22,198 nucleotides of DNA. Source: Atopobium sp. GTDB taxonomy: Bacteria; Actinomycetota; Coriobacteriia; Coriobacteriales; Atopobiaceae. Positions 6,552-13,744 of this stretch are shown piece by piece (within the stretch, counting starts at the first letter, position 1; each line of letters opens with the position of its first letter). The translations under genes were made by a program, and so were the position numbers. Below the pieces are notes generated by a model, which saw only the letters and a list, made by a program, of their open reading frames with translations, did no database searches and was not told where the DNA came from. The DNA lies in assembly GCA_015258785.1 (NCBI GenBank), contig JABZHP010000014.1, forward strand, positions 1-22,198. The letters are read 5' to 3'.

Positions 6552-6833
6552 TTAAACCCCTGCATTGAGATCTTTAAACAGTTCATCTGTGGTGTTGTAG
6601 GAGGTTGCTTGAATTTTACCTGACATGATATCGCGTGCTTCTTCCATAGCAGCCAGTGTTTCAGCATTAAACTTTGGGATTTCCACTTTAAAAGGAAGGC
6701 CGCCGTGCAAAACGCACTGGCGTAAGAAGATGTTTACGGCACTTGACATATCGATGCCGAGTTCTTTAAACAGTTTATTTGCTTCTGTTTTGACATTACT
6801 ATCGATGCGAATTTGAGTAGGACTTGTTGCCAT
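6552..6833 (-). CDS. type II antitoxin, RelB/DinJ family
   Basis: The start is placed at the ATG at 6833 (MATSPTQIRIDSNVK), giving 93 residues. AAAGGAG stands just before it, while an in-frame ATG at 6884 lies inside the -35 box of the promoter. The N-terminal part is a ribbon-helix-helix DNA-binding unit: strand TQIRID, then KTEANKLFKELGID and SSAVNIFLRQCVLHGG. The C-terminal part (residues about 50-93) is the toxin-binding arm. In the family, the antitoxin and the antitoxin-toxin complex repress their own promoter. The toxin gene follows after five bases. Confidence 0.9.
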   Translation of the reverse strand: MATSPTQIRIDSNVKTEANKLFKELGIDMSSAVNIFLRQCVLHGGLPFKVEIPKFNAETLAAMEEARDIMSGKIQATSYNTTDELFKDLNAGV

Positions 6834-6855
6834 AGTATCAGCTCCTTTTAAGGTG

Positions 6856-6893
6856 ATTTTGATACAAATGGTATACGTTGTCAATCAGTATAC
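6856..6893 (-). promoter_or_regulatory. toxin-antitoxin promoter with twin GTATAC operator
   Basis: On the minus strand, a consensus -35 TTGACA (6884-6879) is followed after 17 bases by -10 CAAAAT (6861-6856). Two identical palindromes GTATAC (6871-6876 and 6888-6893) flank the -35 box. Their placement suits autorepression by the ribbon-helix-helix antitoxin. The binding role is inferred. Confidence 0.65.
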
Positions 6894-7010
6894 GGATGTA
6901 TTCTCGATTTGTTTTGTTTGTCCGACGTTTTTTCCTCTTGAATTCTCAAAGCAAGTGCAACGTTTAATGATGGTAGACTTCTCAAAGGCACTTACAACTC
7001 AGGAGCTCCC

Positions 7011-7778
7011 GTGATTATAAAAAACGAAATACCTCTTTTAGAATATGACGATACCTCCTCAGAGGTTATTTCAGCAGATCACGAATGGACCGCAGGCCAG
7101 CTGCCAGAAAAGTGCCTCTTTGCATTTCTCGGAGACGTTGTCCATGATTACGCCAACCAGCACGAAGCAGAAGTCGTAGAAACAATCGTGACCGTTTCTC
7201 GAGATATTAAAGTCTACGTTTTAGATTCATATGGCGAGAAAATCTGTTTAGTTCAATCCCCTACTGGATCTGCTTCATCCACACAGGTAATGGACATACT
7301 GGTTACCTGTGGATGTAAGAAAATAATTGCAGTTGGTTCATGCGGCGTTCTAAAAGAGATACAAGAAAATGCCTTTCTCGTCCCCACTAAAGCTCTTAGA
7401 GCGGAAGGAACGTCCTATCACTATCTTCCAGCATCAAGGTATATAGAGCTTGATAAGGAGCCAATTTCTGTCATAGAAGAGACCTTCAAAAAAGACGGTC
7501 TCCCTTTTGAGACGTGTACCACTTGGTCTACTGACGGTTTCTTCCGTGAGACAAAGGACATGGTTGAGTATCGCCTGCAAGAAGGATGCTCAGTTGTAGA
7601 AATGGAATGCTCGGCACTAGCCGCCTGCTGCAGAAAACGAGGAGCTCAGTTTGGACAGTTCCTTTTTACGGCAGACTCTTTGGCAAACGTTCATGAATAT
7701 GACGAGAGGGACTTTGGTAAAGATTCGCATGAAAAGGCACTGCTTCTTGGTCTGGAGATAGTAAAGAACTTTACCTAA
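7011..7778 (+). CDS. nucleoside phosphorylase (PNP/UDP phosphorylase family 1)
   Basis: The 255-residue cytosolic enzyme belongs to the family that splits nucleosides with phosphate into base and ribose-1-phosphate. Visible family signs are the phosphate/ribose loop AVGSCGVL (107-114), AEGTSYHY (131-138), the ribose-binding VVEMECSAL (195-203) and TADS (220-223) with the Asp usual in purine-type members. It starts with GTG at 7011, supported by AGGAG at 7001-7005. Whether it prefers purine or uridine nucleosides cannot be settled by eye. It stands alone, transcribed rightward, and may serve nucleoside salvage. Confidence 0.87.
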   Translation: MIIKNEIPLLEYDDTSSEVISADHEWTAGQLPEKCLFAFLGDVVHDYANQHEAEVVETIVTVSRDIKVYVLDSYGEKICLVQSPTGSASSTQVMDILVTCGCKKIIAVGSCGVLKEIQENAFLVPTKALRAEGTSYHYLPASRYIELDKEPISVIEETFKKDGLPFETCTTWSTDGFFRETKDMVEYRLQEGCSVVEMECSALAACCRKRGAQFGQFLFTADSLANVHEYDERDFGKDSHEKALLLGLEIVKNFT

Positions 7779-7889
7779 GCCATCGCTAGACATCTGCACT
7801 CACTGCGTTTCAAAAATTTAAGCGTACAATTGTTAATGTGCACTACTTAGCTTTTCATCAGGGCATTTTTTACGACTAGTGAGGCTCGT

Positions 7890-8498
7890 ATGAAAGTTCA
7901 GCAGCTCATCAAAGATACGTGCGCGATAGCCGCCGAGGACCTCGGCAAAGCAAAAGCAGATCAGATTGCACAGGCAGCTCAAACGCGATTCGAGGCGCTC
8001 TGTACAGAAAATGCATCCGATTCCAAAGAACTCCGTGCTCACTCTTTCAAACGCATTTACCCTGGTATTGCAGTCTATGAAGCTCTGCGCGCAGAGGGCA
8101 TCCCACAAGAAAAGGCCGTCTGGTATATTCGCGAATATTTCCAGCGATTTGCTGCCAAACGAGTCCCACTCTTCCAATGGGCCATCAAAACGTTTGGTCT
8201 TGCACGCAAGTTTCCTCGCCTCTTTAAATCAGGTATCGAGAAAAGCTGCACATCAAGCGCAGGATTTGCCTTTGAATATCCAGAGAGTCATGGTAACGAA
8301 GCTCGCCTCAATATTGTGAGCTGCCCCTACTATGAGATAACCAAAAAATACGGCTGCCCCGAAATAACCGCTGCATACTGTGACAGTGACGATGCGGGAT
8401 ATGGCAATCTGCATCCGCAGCTTATCTGGGGCCGCACAAAAACCATAGGCCATGGTGGCGATTGCTGCGATTTTCTCTTAAAGTATAAGGAGAACTAA
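7890..8498 (+). CDS. L-2-amino-thiazoline-4-carboxylic acid hydrolase family protein
   Basis: The 202-residue protein has the C-terminal signature of the ATC hydrolase family. This includes CPYYEITKKYGCPE (145-158), YCDSDDAGYGNL (163-174) and a Cys/His/Gly-rich end, GHGGDCCDFLL (187-197). Conserved Asp, His and Cys residues probably form the active site. The founding enzymes act in cysteine formation from a thiazoline, but many anaerobe members have no known substrate, so the name describes family only. The N-terminal half is helical. The ATG at 7890 has a poor Shine-Dalgarno (GTGAGG), so expression may be low. A TACAAT at 7825-7830 could be its -10 box. Confidence 0.78.
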   Translation: MKVQQLIKDTCAIAAEDLGKAKADQIAQAAQTRFEALCTENASDSKELRAHSFKRIYPGIAVYEALRAEGIPQEKAVWYIREYFQRFAAKRVPLFQWAIKTFGLARKFPRLFKSGIEKSCTSSAGFAFEYPESHGNEARLNIVSCPYYEITKKYGCPEITAAYCDSDDAGYGNLHPQLIWGRTKTIGHGGDCCDFLLKYKEN

Positions 8499-8585
8499 TC
8501 ACCGGTAGACGCTGTCTGCTGCTATCGTCACTGGACTTCCGTCAGTTTTATGACGTACCTTGAGTGACACCTACTAGGAGTTTTT

Positions 8586-9575
8586 ATGCAAGAAAATCGT
8601 ATGTTTTCTGACGTCAAGCTGGCAAAAAGACTGACTCCTGCTTGGCTTAGCCCCTTTTTTGCCTTTTTTACTATGATTGTTGGACAAATTGTCGGCGCCA
8701 TTGTAATGGCTTTCTCAGCAGCTCTTGCCGCAGTCCCCTATTTCTTAGCAAATCCACAGCTTACAGATCGTCTTTCTAATCCCTCAAATATGCAGGAGCT
8801 TTTTGGAGATTACTACCTCCTACTCTCACTCTTTTCTTTCGTCTTTATTGCTGGTCTCTTTTTACTATGGGTTAAGTTCTTTGAACAACGTCCGATTATT
8901 ACTCTGGGGTTTTACAAAGATAACTGGAAGAAAGAGCTGTTCAAAGGCTTTGCTCTAGGAATTCTTCTCTTCTCTGTTGTGATGCTGATTCTCATTTTGA
9001 CCGGATCTTATCAATTAGTTGGCACTACTTTTACGCCTTATGCATTCGGCTTTGTTCTTCTCACTATTCCGTTTTGGCTGATTCAAGGCGGAACAGAAGA
9101 ACTTATTACTAGGGGCTGGCTTCTTCCTGTCATGGCAGAGAAGTCCAACAAAATTATTGCAATCGTGGTTTCGAGCAGTCTATTTGGTCTTCTCCATATG
9201 TTCAACAGTGGCTTTACTATGCAGTCTCTGATTGACCTGATTCTTTTTGGCGTCTTGGAAACGTTCTACATCATCAAAACAGACAATCTCTGGGGAGCTG
9301 CTGGCATTCATGGAGCTTGGAACTTTGCTCAGGGCAACATCTTTGGAGTTCTGGTAAGCGGTAGCACTACAGGCAGTTCTTTGCTGCAGTTTGCCCCTGG
9401 CAGTGGCCCGGATTGGCTTACCGGCGGTAGCTTTGGCGCAGAAGGTTCCATCATTTGCACGCTTGTTATGCTGGTAACTATTCTAATTCTTGCCTATCAG
9501 CTCAGGAAATCTGGCAAGCTCTTTACAAAGAAGCCTACCGAGAAACCCGCTGAGGCCGCAAACGCTTCTTCATAA
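8586..9575 (+). CDS. CPBP-family intramembrane metalloprotease (CAAX protease/Abi)
   Basis: The 329-residue membrane protein has about eight hydrophobic segments. It carries the three CPBP motifs in order: EELITR (E171, E172, R176), FGLLHMFN (H204) and HGAWNFAQG (H242, N246). These form the glutamate/histidine metal site of Rce1-type proteases. In Gram-positive bacteria such proteins are linked to bacteriocin self-immunity or membrane protein processing, and no bacteriocin gene is seen here. AGGAG directly precedes the ATG at 8586. A decayed copy of its 3' end (residues about 272-325) lies 606 bases further on, beyond the SemiSWEET gene. The C-terminal tail after residue 310 is Lys/Ala-rich and probably disordered. 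Confidence 0.9.
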   Translation: MQENRMFSDVKLAKRLTPAWLSPFFAFFTMIVGQIVGAIVMAFSAALAAVPYFLANPQLTDRLSNPSNMQELFGDYYLLLSLFSFVFIAGLFLLWVKFFEQRPIITLGFYKDNWKKELFKGFALGILLFSVVMLILILTGSYQLVGTTFTPYAFGFVLLTIPFWLIQGGTEELITRGWLLPVMAEKSNKIIAIVVSSSLFGLLHMFNSGFTMQSLIDLILFGVLETFYIIKTDNLWGAAGIHGAWNFAQGNIFGVLVSGSTTGSSLLQFAPGSGPDWLTGGSFGAEGSIICTLVMLVTILILAYQLRKSGKLFTKKPTEKPAEAANASS

Positions 9576-9626
9576 CTAACCCAATTTTATTAAATTCTAA
9601 TTTCACGGATAGGGTAACTCTTTCGT

Positions 9627-9665
9627 CACCTCCTCCTTCTAATTAAAATAACAAAGGAGGAGGTG
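9627..9665 (+). promoter_or_regulatory. perfect hairpin covering the SemiSWEET Shine-Dalgarno
   Basis: CACCTCCTCCTT (9627-9638) pairs perfectly over 12 bases with AAGGAGGAGGTG (9654-9665), across a 15-base AT-rich loop. The right arm is the very strong Shine-Dalgarno of the SemiSWEET gene (ATG at 9670). In the folded RNA the ribosome binding site is hidden. The arm is followed by TTTT, so the same structure could also act as a terminator for the CPBP gene. The left arm resembles the anti-Shine-Dalgarno end of 16S rRNA. Confidence 0.75.
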
Positions 9666-9669
9666 TTTT

Positions 9670-9933
9670 ATGTCAAAGAAACAAATCAATCTATTTGTAG
9701 GCTCTATCGGAGCTTTTATCGGAGTATTTGTTTTTATCGCTTATATTCCACAAATTATTGCAAATCTACAGGGCGTAAAGGCTCAACCTTTTCAGCCGCT
9801 ATTTGCAGCAGTTTCTTGTCTCATTTGGGTCATCTATGGTTGGACTAAAGAGCCCAAAAAGGACTGGATTCTTATTATCCCAAATACTGCTGGTGTAATT
9901 TTGGGCGGTTTGACGTTCCTTACTGCTTTATAA
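9670..9933 (+). CDS. SemiSWEET (MtN3/PQ-loop) transporter
   Basis: The 87-residue membrane protein has three helices (about 8-28, 42-59 and 66-86) with the PQ motif YIPQI (P27, Q28), W53 in LIWVIYG and N72 in IPNTAG. These are the conserved residues of the family. SemiSWEETs work as dimers that carry small sugars across the membrane. The length equals that of studied bacterial members. Start at 9670, eight bases after a strong AAGGAGGAGGTG that lies in a hairpin. It stands between the CPBP gene and a remnant of a second CPBP gene. A paralogue lies at 15928-16212. Confidence 0.87.
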   Translation: MSKKQINLFVGSIGAFIGVFVFIAYIPQIIANLQGVKAQPFQPLFAAVSCLIWVIYGWTKEPKKDWILIIPNTAGVILGGLTFLTAL

Positions 9934-10004
9934 CAGCTAAACAGCAACTTTACATTAGAAATCTGGTGACATGAAAAATGCCACCGGATTTCTATTTTTC
10001 TCTT

Positions 10005-10156
10005 GGCAGTGGCCAGGATTGGCTTACCGACGGTAGCTTTGGCGCAGAAGGTTCCATCATTTGCACGCTTGTTATGCTGGCAAGCATCCTGATTCTTACC
10101 TATCATCTCAGGAAATCTGGCAAGCTCTTTGAAAAGAAATCTGCCGAGGTCGCAGG
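10005..10156 (+). pseudogene. decayed duplicate of the CPBP protease 3' end
   Basis: From 10005 the sequence repeats 9399 onward at a constant distance of 606 bases for about 140 bases, with some 14 mismatches by eye. In frame it reads GSGQDWLTDGSFGAEGS, then the last membrane helix and the LRKSGKLF tail, matching residues 272-313 of the CPBP protein. No protease motifs and no proper start are present, so only the 3' end survives. The flank beyond it also keeps traces of likeness (AATTTCACG and a following hairpin), which suggests a larger ancient tandem duplication, since eroded. Confidence 0.85.
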
Positions 10157-10362
10157 TGCAAATCTACAAATTTCATACTACGCTGAATTTCACGAGCGCA
10201 TTGCATTCTGTTCACTTAGATCGATTGATTTTTCTCGTCCACTTCTCCTGCACCTTAAGGAGAAGTGGATTGTGTATATACGGTTAATTTGCAGCTTGAA
10301 CAGCAAGTCCTTCTCGCCATTTATTATTATTTATCTATCTTGTTGCTGTTTGAGGAGAAATA
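10157..10362 (+). other. leader region of the LPETG protein gene
   Basis: I see no gene between the CPBP remnant and the surface-protein gene. The stretch holds the hairpin at 10238-10269 and the ribosome binding site GAGGAG (10352-10357). No convincing promoter boxes stand out to me. Confidence 0.5.
10238..10269. promoter_or_regulatory. 12-bp perfect hairpin before the LPETG protein gene
   Basis: TCCACTTCTCCT (10238-10249) pairs with AGGAGAAGTGGA (10258-10269) around an eight-base loop. No clean T-run follows on either strand, so it is not a textbook terminator. It resembles the hairpin at 9627-9665 in sequence and in its position after the CPBP 3' end, and may be its decayed copy. It lies about 95 bases ahead of the surface-protein ATG. 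Confidence 0.6.
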
Positions 10363-12942
10363 ATGCGCACTAAGAAAGTTTTGAGCATTTTATTTGCTCT
10401 TGCTCTTGTTTTGAGCAGTCTGCCTGCATCCGCTATTGCAGAGTCTATTGAAGACGCAGGTAAATACTCTGTTGTAGTCTCGTACGTTAATGTATTAAAC
10501 GACGAAGAGATTCACGCTCCTTCTAAACAAGTTGTAAATGAAGGAGAATCTTGGTCTGTTACAGCTCCAACAATTACTGGCTATGACTTGGTAGATCCTG
10601 CTCAGGCAACCGTTACTGGCGTTGCTTCTGGCTCAGATCACTACATCAAGCAGACTGTCTATTACATGCCTGGTTATGTTACCTACACCGTTAAGCGCAT
10701 GAAAGAGATGACTACCGGCAATTATGTTGAGGCGTCCTCCGAAGAAAATTACGGTGTGCCCGATTCGATTGTTACTGCTTCCGATGTTACCTATCCAGGT
10801 TTTGTGCGCACAACTACAGACCTTTCGCTCAAGGTTACCGCAGATGGCAAGGCTGTTAAGTACATTTACTATGACCGCAATCCTCGCAGCGCAATTTATT
10901 TCTCAACTTCCGGCAGTGAGCTGTCTCCTGTAATTGGAAATCCAGGAGATCCTGTTCCTGCCGTCCCCAACCCAACACGAACTGGCTATACCTTTGCTGG
11001 TTGGGACCTTAATGACGATGGTATTGCAGATTCTTTGCCTACCACCATGCCTCAAGAGCCTGTTACTGCAAAGGCACTTTGGACTCCAGCAACAGCAACG
11101 TATCACTACGCCTATTTTATTCAGGATCCAAATAACCCTTCTAACTACAACTACGTCACAACTACTGCAGCTTCCGGAACTGTTGGAACAATGACTGCAA
11201 CTGCTCCTGTTCAGCCAAATACAGGTGTTTTCCGCTTTGAAACGTACAGTCACGAAAGCGATCCAACTCCTATTGCAGCGGATGGTTCCACCACTATTAA
11301 CGTTTACTACAACCTTGCAACAATCACCGTTAACGTGCGTCCAAAGAGAAATGGCTCCATTCTTGCAACGCTTACGCTTCGTTATGGCGAGGCGTTTAAC
11401 CCCTATTCCATTAACCCTAATACAGGCAACAAGTACAGCGATGACATGCTTGCTGCTATGCGCGCCGATGACCCTTCTGGAACCTACTATTGGTACGGCA
11501 TAATTCCAGGTGTTGGCGGCACTGCAACCACCTTCCAAGCAAAAACAACCGATCCAGGATCCAAAATCACTGCAGACAATGTGCTTGAAATTTATGGTCG
11601 CTATACCAATTCCACTGCCCTTGGTCCACGTTACCGCTTCTACTACTACCAGAACCTTGATGGCACCTACGACATGGGCGGAGACCACACGCTTTCACGA
11701 CCTGGCATGATTACAGAAATTGCAAGAAACAATGGTGACGGCTATCTTGAGAGTGAGAATAGACATCCTGGTTTTTCGTATGACGGCTACCGCATGAGCA
11801 TTGGCCATTTTGATGGAACCAATTACGATACGCTCGGTTGGACCAGTTGGCAGCCATACAACTACGACTATCTCATCACTGATTACAATTCCAACTTGAT
11901 TGAGCACCGCTATAAGCGCAATACCTATACCGTTACTTACGTAAGCTCTGGTACAACTATTGCTACGCACTCTCACCTCTTCGGAGAGCCGTTTAATGCT
12001 AGCACTGATGTTCCTGGCGCCTCTTTAACTTCTCCACGTCCTGGTTATGTTTTCAAAGGCTGGTACGACAACTCAGAGACCGTGGGCACCCCTGTTACCG
12101 ACACCACTATGCCCGCAACCAACACGGTGCTGTATGCCAAGTGGGCGCCTCTGACTGCTACCGTTACCTTTGACTCTGAGGGTGGCTCGCCAGTCAACTC
12201 GCAGGAGCTCACCTACGGAGACGCAGCTACCAAGCCTGCTGATCCCGTACGAGAAGGCTACACCTTTGCTGGCTGGATTCTCTACACCAACGGAAACCCC
12301 TCTGTATACAGCTTCTCCGCAGCAGTTACAGGCGACATCACCCTGCACGCACTCTGGAAGAAGAACGACTCCTCCGTCTCCTACACGGTCATTCACCAGA
12401 CAGATGACGGTCAGATTCTCTCAACCACAACTGAGACTGCTCCAATCGGCTCTCTTGTCAGCAAGTGGGCACTCGACGCAGCTGATCGCGGAGATTATGC
12501 CTATGTAGACGTTTCTTCTCGCTCTATGGTTCTTGATGAGAATGCCGAGAATAACGTCTTGATCTTCACATATAGCAAGGAAGCTCGCTACAGCTATACC
12601 GTCCATTACGTTGACGCACAGACTGGTGAGCAAATCCATTCCGACGATGTTATTGGCAGCCAGACGCTTAACCTGCAGAATGTTTCTGCTCGTGAGATTG
12701 ACGGTTACACACTTCAGGGCGATAGCACTGGTTATGTTTCTGCAGACCAGCTTGAGTACACGTTCTACTACACAAAGAACCCCGAAGCTCCTGCGGCACC
12801 TCAGGCCCCAGCAAAGCGCAAGAGCGCTCTGCCCGAGACTGGCGACGCTTCAAGCGTGATTCTTGTTAGCACAGCTCTAACCTCTGTGGCTTCCCTGGGA
12901 ACTTCTCTTGTTTTGCGTCGTAGGAAAAGAACCGAAGCATAA
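10363..12942 (+). CDS. LPETG-anchored surface protein with InlB-type and MucBP-like repeats
   Basis: The 859-residue protein is exported and cell-wall anchored. A signal peptide covers residues 1-26 (MRTKK, hydrophobic stretch, PASAIAE). The C-terminus has LPETG at 823-827, a hydrophobic helix (about 831-850) and the basic tail RRRKRTEA. MucBP-like modules are seen at about 34-101, 672-738 and 744-803 (YTVHYVDAQTGEQI). InlB B-repeat (Listeria-Bacteroides) modules with the GYTFAGW…ALW or YAKW pattern lie at about 205-240, 517-594 and 597-666. The middle (about 321-515), Tyr-rich, matches nothing I recognise. Such proteins usually serve adhesion to host or partner cells. The start is backed by GAGGAG at 10352-10357. 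A class B sortase gene is in the same window, but LPETG is normally a class A substrate. Confidence 0.9.
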   Translation: MRTKKVLSILFALALVLSSLPASAIAESIEDAGKYSVVVSYVNVLNDEEIHAPSKQVVNEGESWSVTAPTITGYDLVDPAQATVTGVASGSDHYIKQTVYYMPGYVTYTVKRMKEMTTGNYVEASSEENYGVPDSIVTASDVTYPGFVRTTTDLSLKVTADGKAVKYIYYDRNPRSAIYFSTSGSELSPVIGNPGDPVPAVPNPTRTGYTFAGWDLNDDGIADSLPTTMPQEPVTAKALWTPATATYHYAYFIQDPNNPSNYNYVTTTAASGTVGTMTATAPVQPNTGVFRFETYSHESDPTPIAADGSTTINVYYNLATITVNVRPKRNGSILATLTLRYGEAFNPYSINPNTGNKYSDDMLAAMRADDPSGTYYWYGIIPGVGGTATTFQAKTTDPGSKITADNVLEIYGRYTNSTALGPRYRFYYYQNLDGTYDMGGDHTLSRPGMITEIARNNGDGYLESENRHPGFSYDGYRMSIGHFDGTNYDTLGWTSWQPYNYDYLITDYNSNLIEHRYKRNTYTVTYVSSGTTIATHSHLFGEPFNASTDVPGASLTSPRPGYVFKGWYDNSETVGTPVTDTTMPATNTVLYAKWAPLTATVTFDSEGGSPVNSQELTYGDAATKPADPVREGYTFAGWILYTNGNPSVYSFSAAVTGDITLHALWKKNDSSVSYTVIHQTDDGQILSTTTETAPIGSLVSKWALDAADRGDYAYVDVSSRSMVLDENAENNVLIFTYSKEARYSYTVHYVDAQTGEQIHSDDVIGSQTLNLQNVSAREIDGYTLQGDSTGYVSADQLEYTFYYTKNPEAPAAPQAPAKRKSALPETGDASSVILVSTALTSVASLGTSLVLRRRKRTEA

Positions 12943-12966
12943 CGGAAAGTTCTAATGCAACTACAA

Positions 12967-12998
12967 AACCCGGGTGCCTCGCACTCGGGTTTTTGTTT
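12967..12998 (+). terminator. intrinsic terminator after the LPETG protein gene
   Basis: AACCCGGGTGC (12967-12977) pairs with GCACTCGGGTT (12981-12991) around CTC, with one G-T pair, followed by TTTTGTTT. It lies 25 bases after the stop codon. The A-rich left flank may let it also end the convergent TrmL transcript from the right. Confidence 0.88.
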
Positions 12999-13045
12999 AC
13001 GTATTCTTGAGGTTGTCGGAGGCAGACACAGCTCTAGCCAGAAAA

Positions 13046-13741
13046 TTACTCCCCAGCATCCATTCCCGGAAAGCCAATCTGTCGCAGCGCCTCATACAGC
13101 ACAATAGCGGCGGCGTTTGAAACGTTAAGCGCACTGACCGAGAACTCATTAGGGTCAATAAAGTTTCCGCAGATATCCTGCTGCAAAAGCGCTGGATGAG
13201 AGTACTGATCATCACCGTCAAGCGCATCGTGCTTTTGACTCCAGTCCTCACGATTAACCAGGCTTGCGGAGTCTTGCAGCATTGGGATTCTCTCGCACTC
13301 GTCAGCATGCTGTGCCAGAAGCTCCTCAGATAATCCCAGGCTTTCCTTGCCAAAGATGAGGTAATCGCCATCACGATACGTTGCCTGAGTGTAGGTCTTC
13401 TTAGCTTTCTTAGTCAGAAAATGTAGCGGGGATCTACTGATCGTAAAAGTGCAGTTGTAAGCGCTGCCAGACATGGCAACAGCGTCGTGTGCAGCGTCCC
13501 CAGCAGGTGCACCAGATGCTTGGGCTAGACCGTTCTTCTCCAGAAATTGATCCCAGTTATCGTAGACAGAAACGTTAAGACTTTGCCAGTAGGCCATACC
13601 TGCTCGTTTGAGGCTTTTGTCATCAAGCGAGAAGCCCAATGGACCCACTAAGTGCAAGTGGGTTCCACTAACTACGCAGGTACGACCAATGTTTCCCGTG
13701 TTTGCGGGAATCTCGGGCTCTACCAGTACAACGTTGAGCAT
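13046..13741 (-). CDS. trmL: tRNA (cytidine/uridine-34 2'-O) methyltransferase, TrmL-like, with insertions
   Basis: This SPOUT-family enzyme 2'-O-methylates the wobble base of tRNA. The family motifs are present: MLNVVLVEPEIPANTGNIGRT at the start, LIFGKESLGL (128-137), RIPM (151-154), and SALNVSNAAAIVLYEALRQ (203-221) of the trefoil knot. Usual members have about 155-160 residues; this one has 231. The surplus sits in two places. One is an Ala/Gly-rich stretch at about 70-96. The other is a hydrophilic stretch at about 162-202 placed between DSAS and the LNVSN motif, within the knotted SAM-binding part. The reading frame is continuous, so these are insertions rather than frameshifts. It begins three bases after the PiT stop, as last gene of a phosphate operon. 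Confidence 0.87.
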   Translation of the reverse strand: MLNVVLVEPEIPANTGNIGRTCVVSGTHLHLVGPLGFSLDDKSLKRAGMAYWQSLNVSVYDNWDQFLEKNGLAQASGAPAGDAAHDAVAMSGSAYNCTFTISRSPLHFLTKKAKKTYTQATYRDGDYLIFGKESLGLSEELLAQHADECERIPMLQDSASLVNREDWSQKHDALDGDDQYSHPALLQQDICGNFIDPNEFSVSALNVSNAAAIVLYEALRQIGFPGMDAGE

Positions 13742-13744
13742 AGG

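Noticed and set aside
9621..9645. Fragment of 16S rRNA, from the likeness of CACCTCCT to the 16S 3' end
   Set aside because: The match is limited to the anti-Shine-Dalgarno core. The preceding bases do not resemble the conserved 16S end, and the complementarity is explained by the hairpin.
9978..10373. 131-codon open frame as an intact gene
   Set aside because: Its first half is the CPBP remnant without the catalytic motifs. The rest is leader sequence of the surface-protein gene, and the start has no ribosome binding site.
10903..11688. 261-codon open frame on the minus strand inside the surface-protein gene
   Set aside because: It is antisense to a gene with a clear signal peptide, repeats and LPETG signal. 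Its Cys/Val/Ile-rich product looks like a shadow of Thr/Tyr codons.
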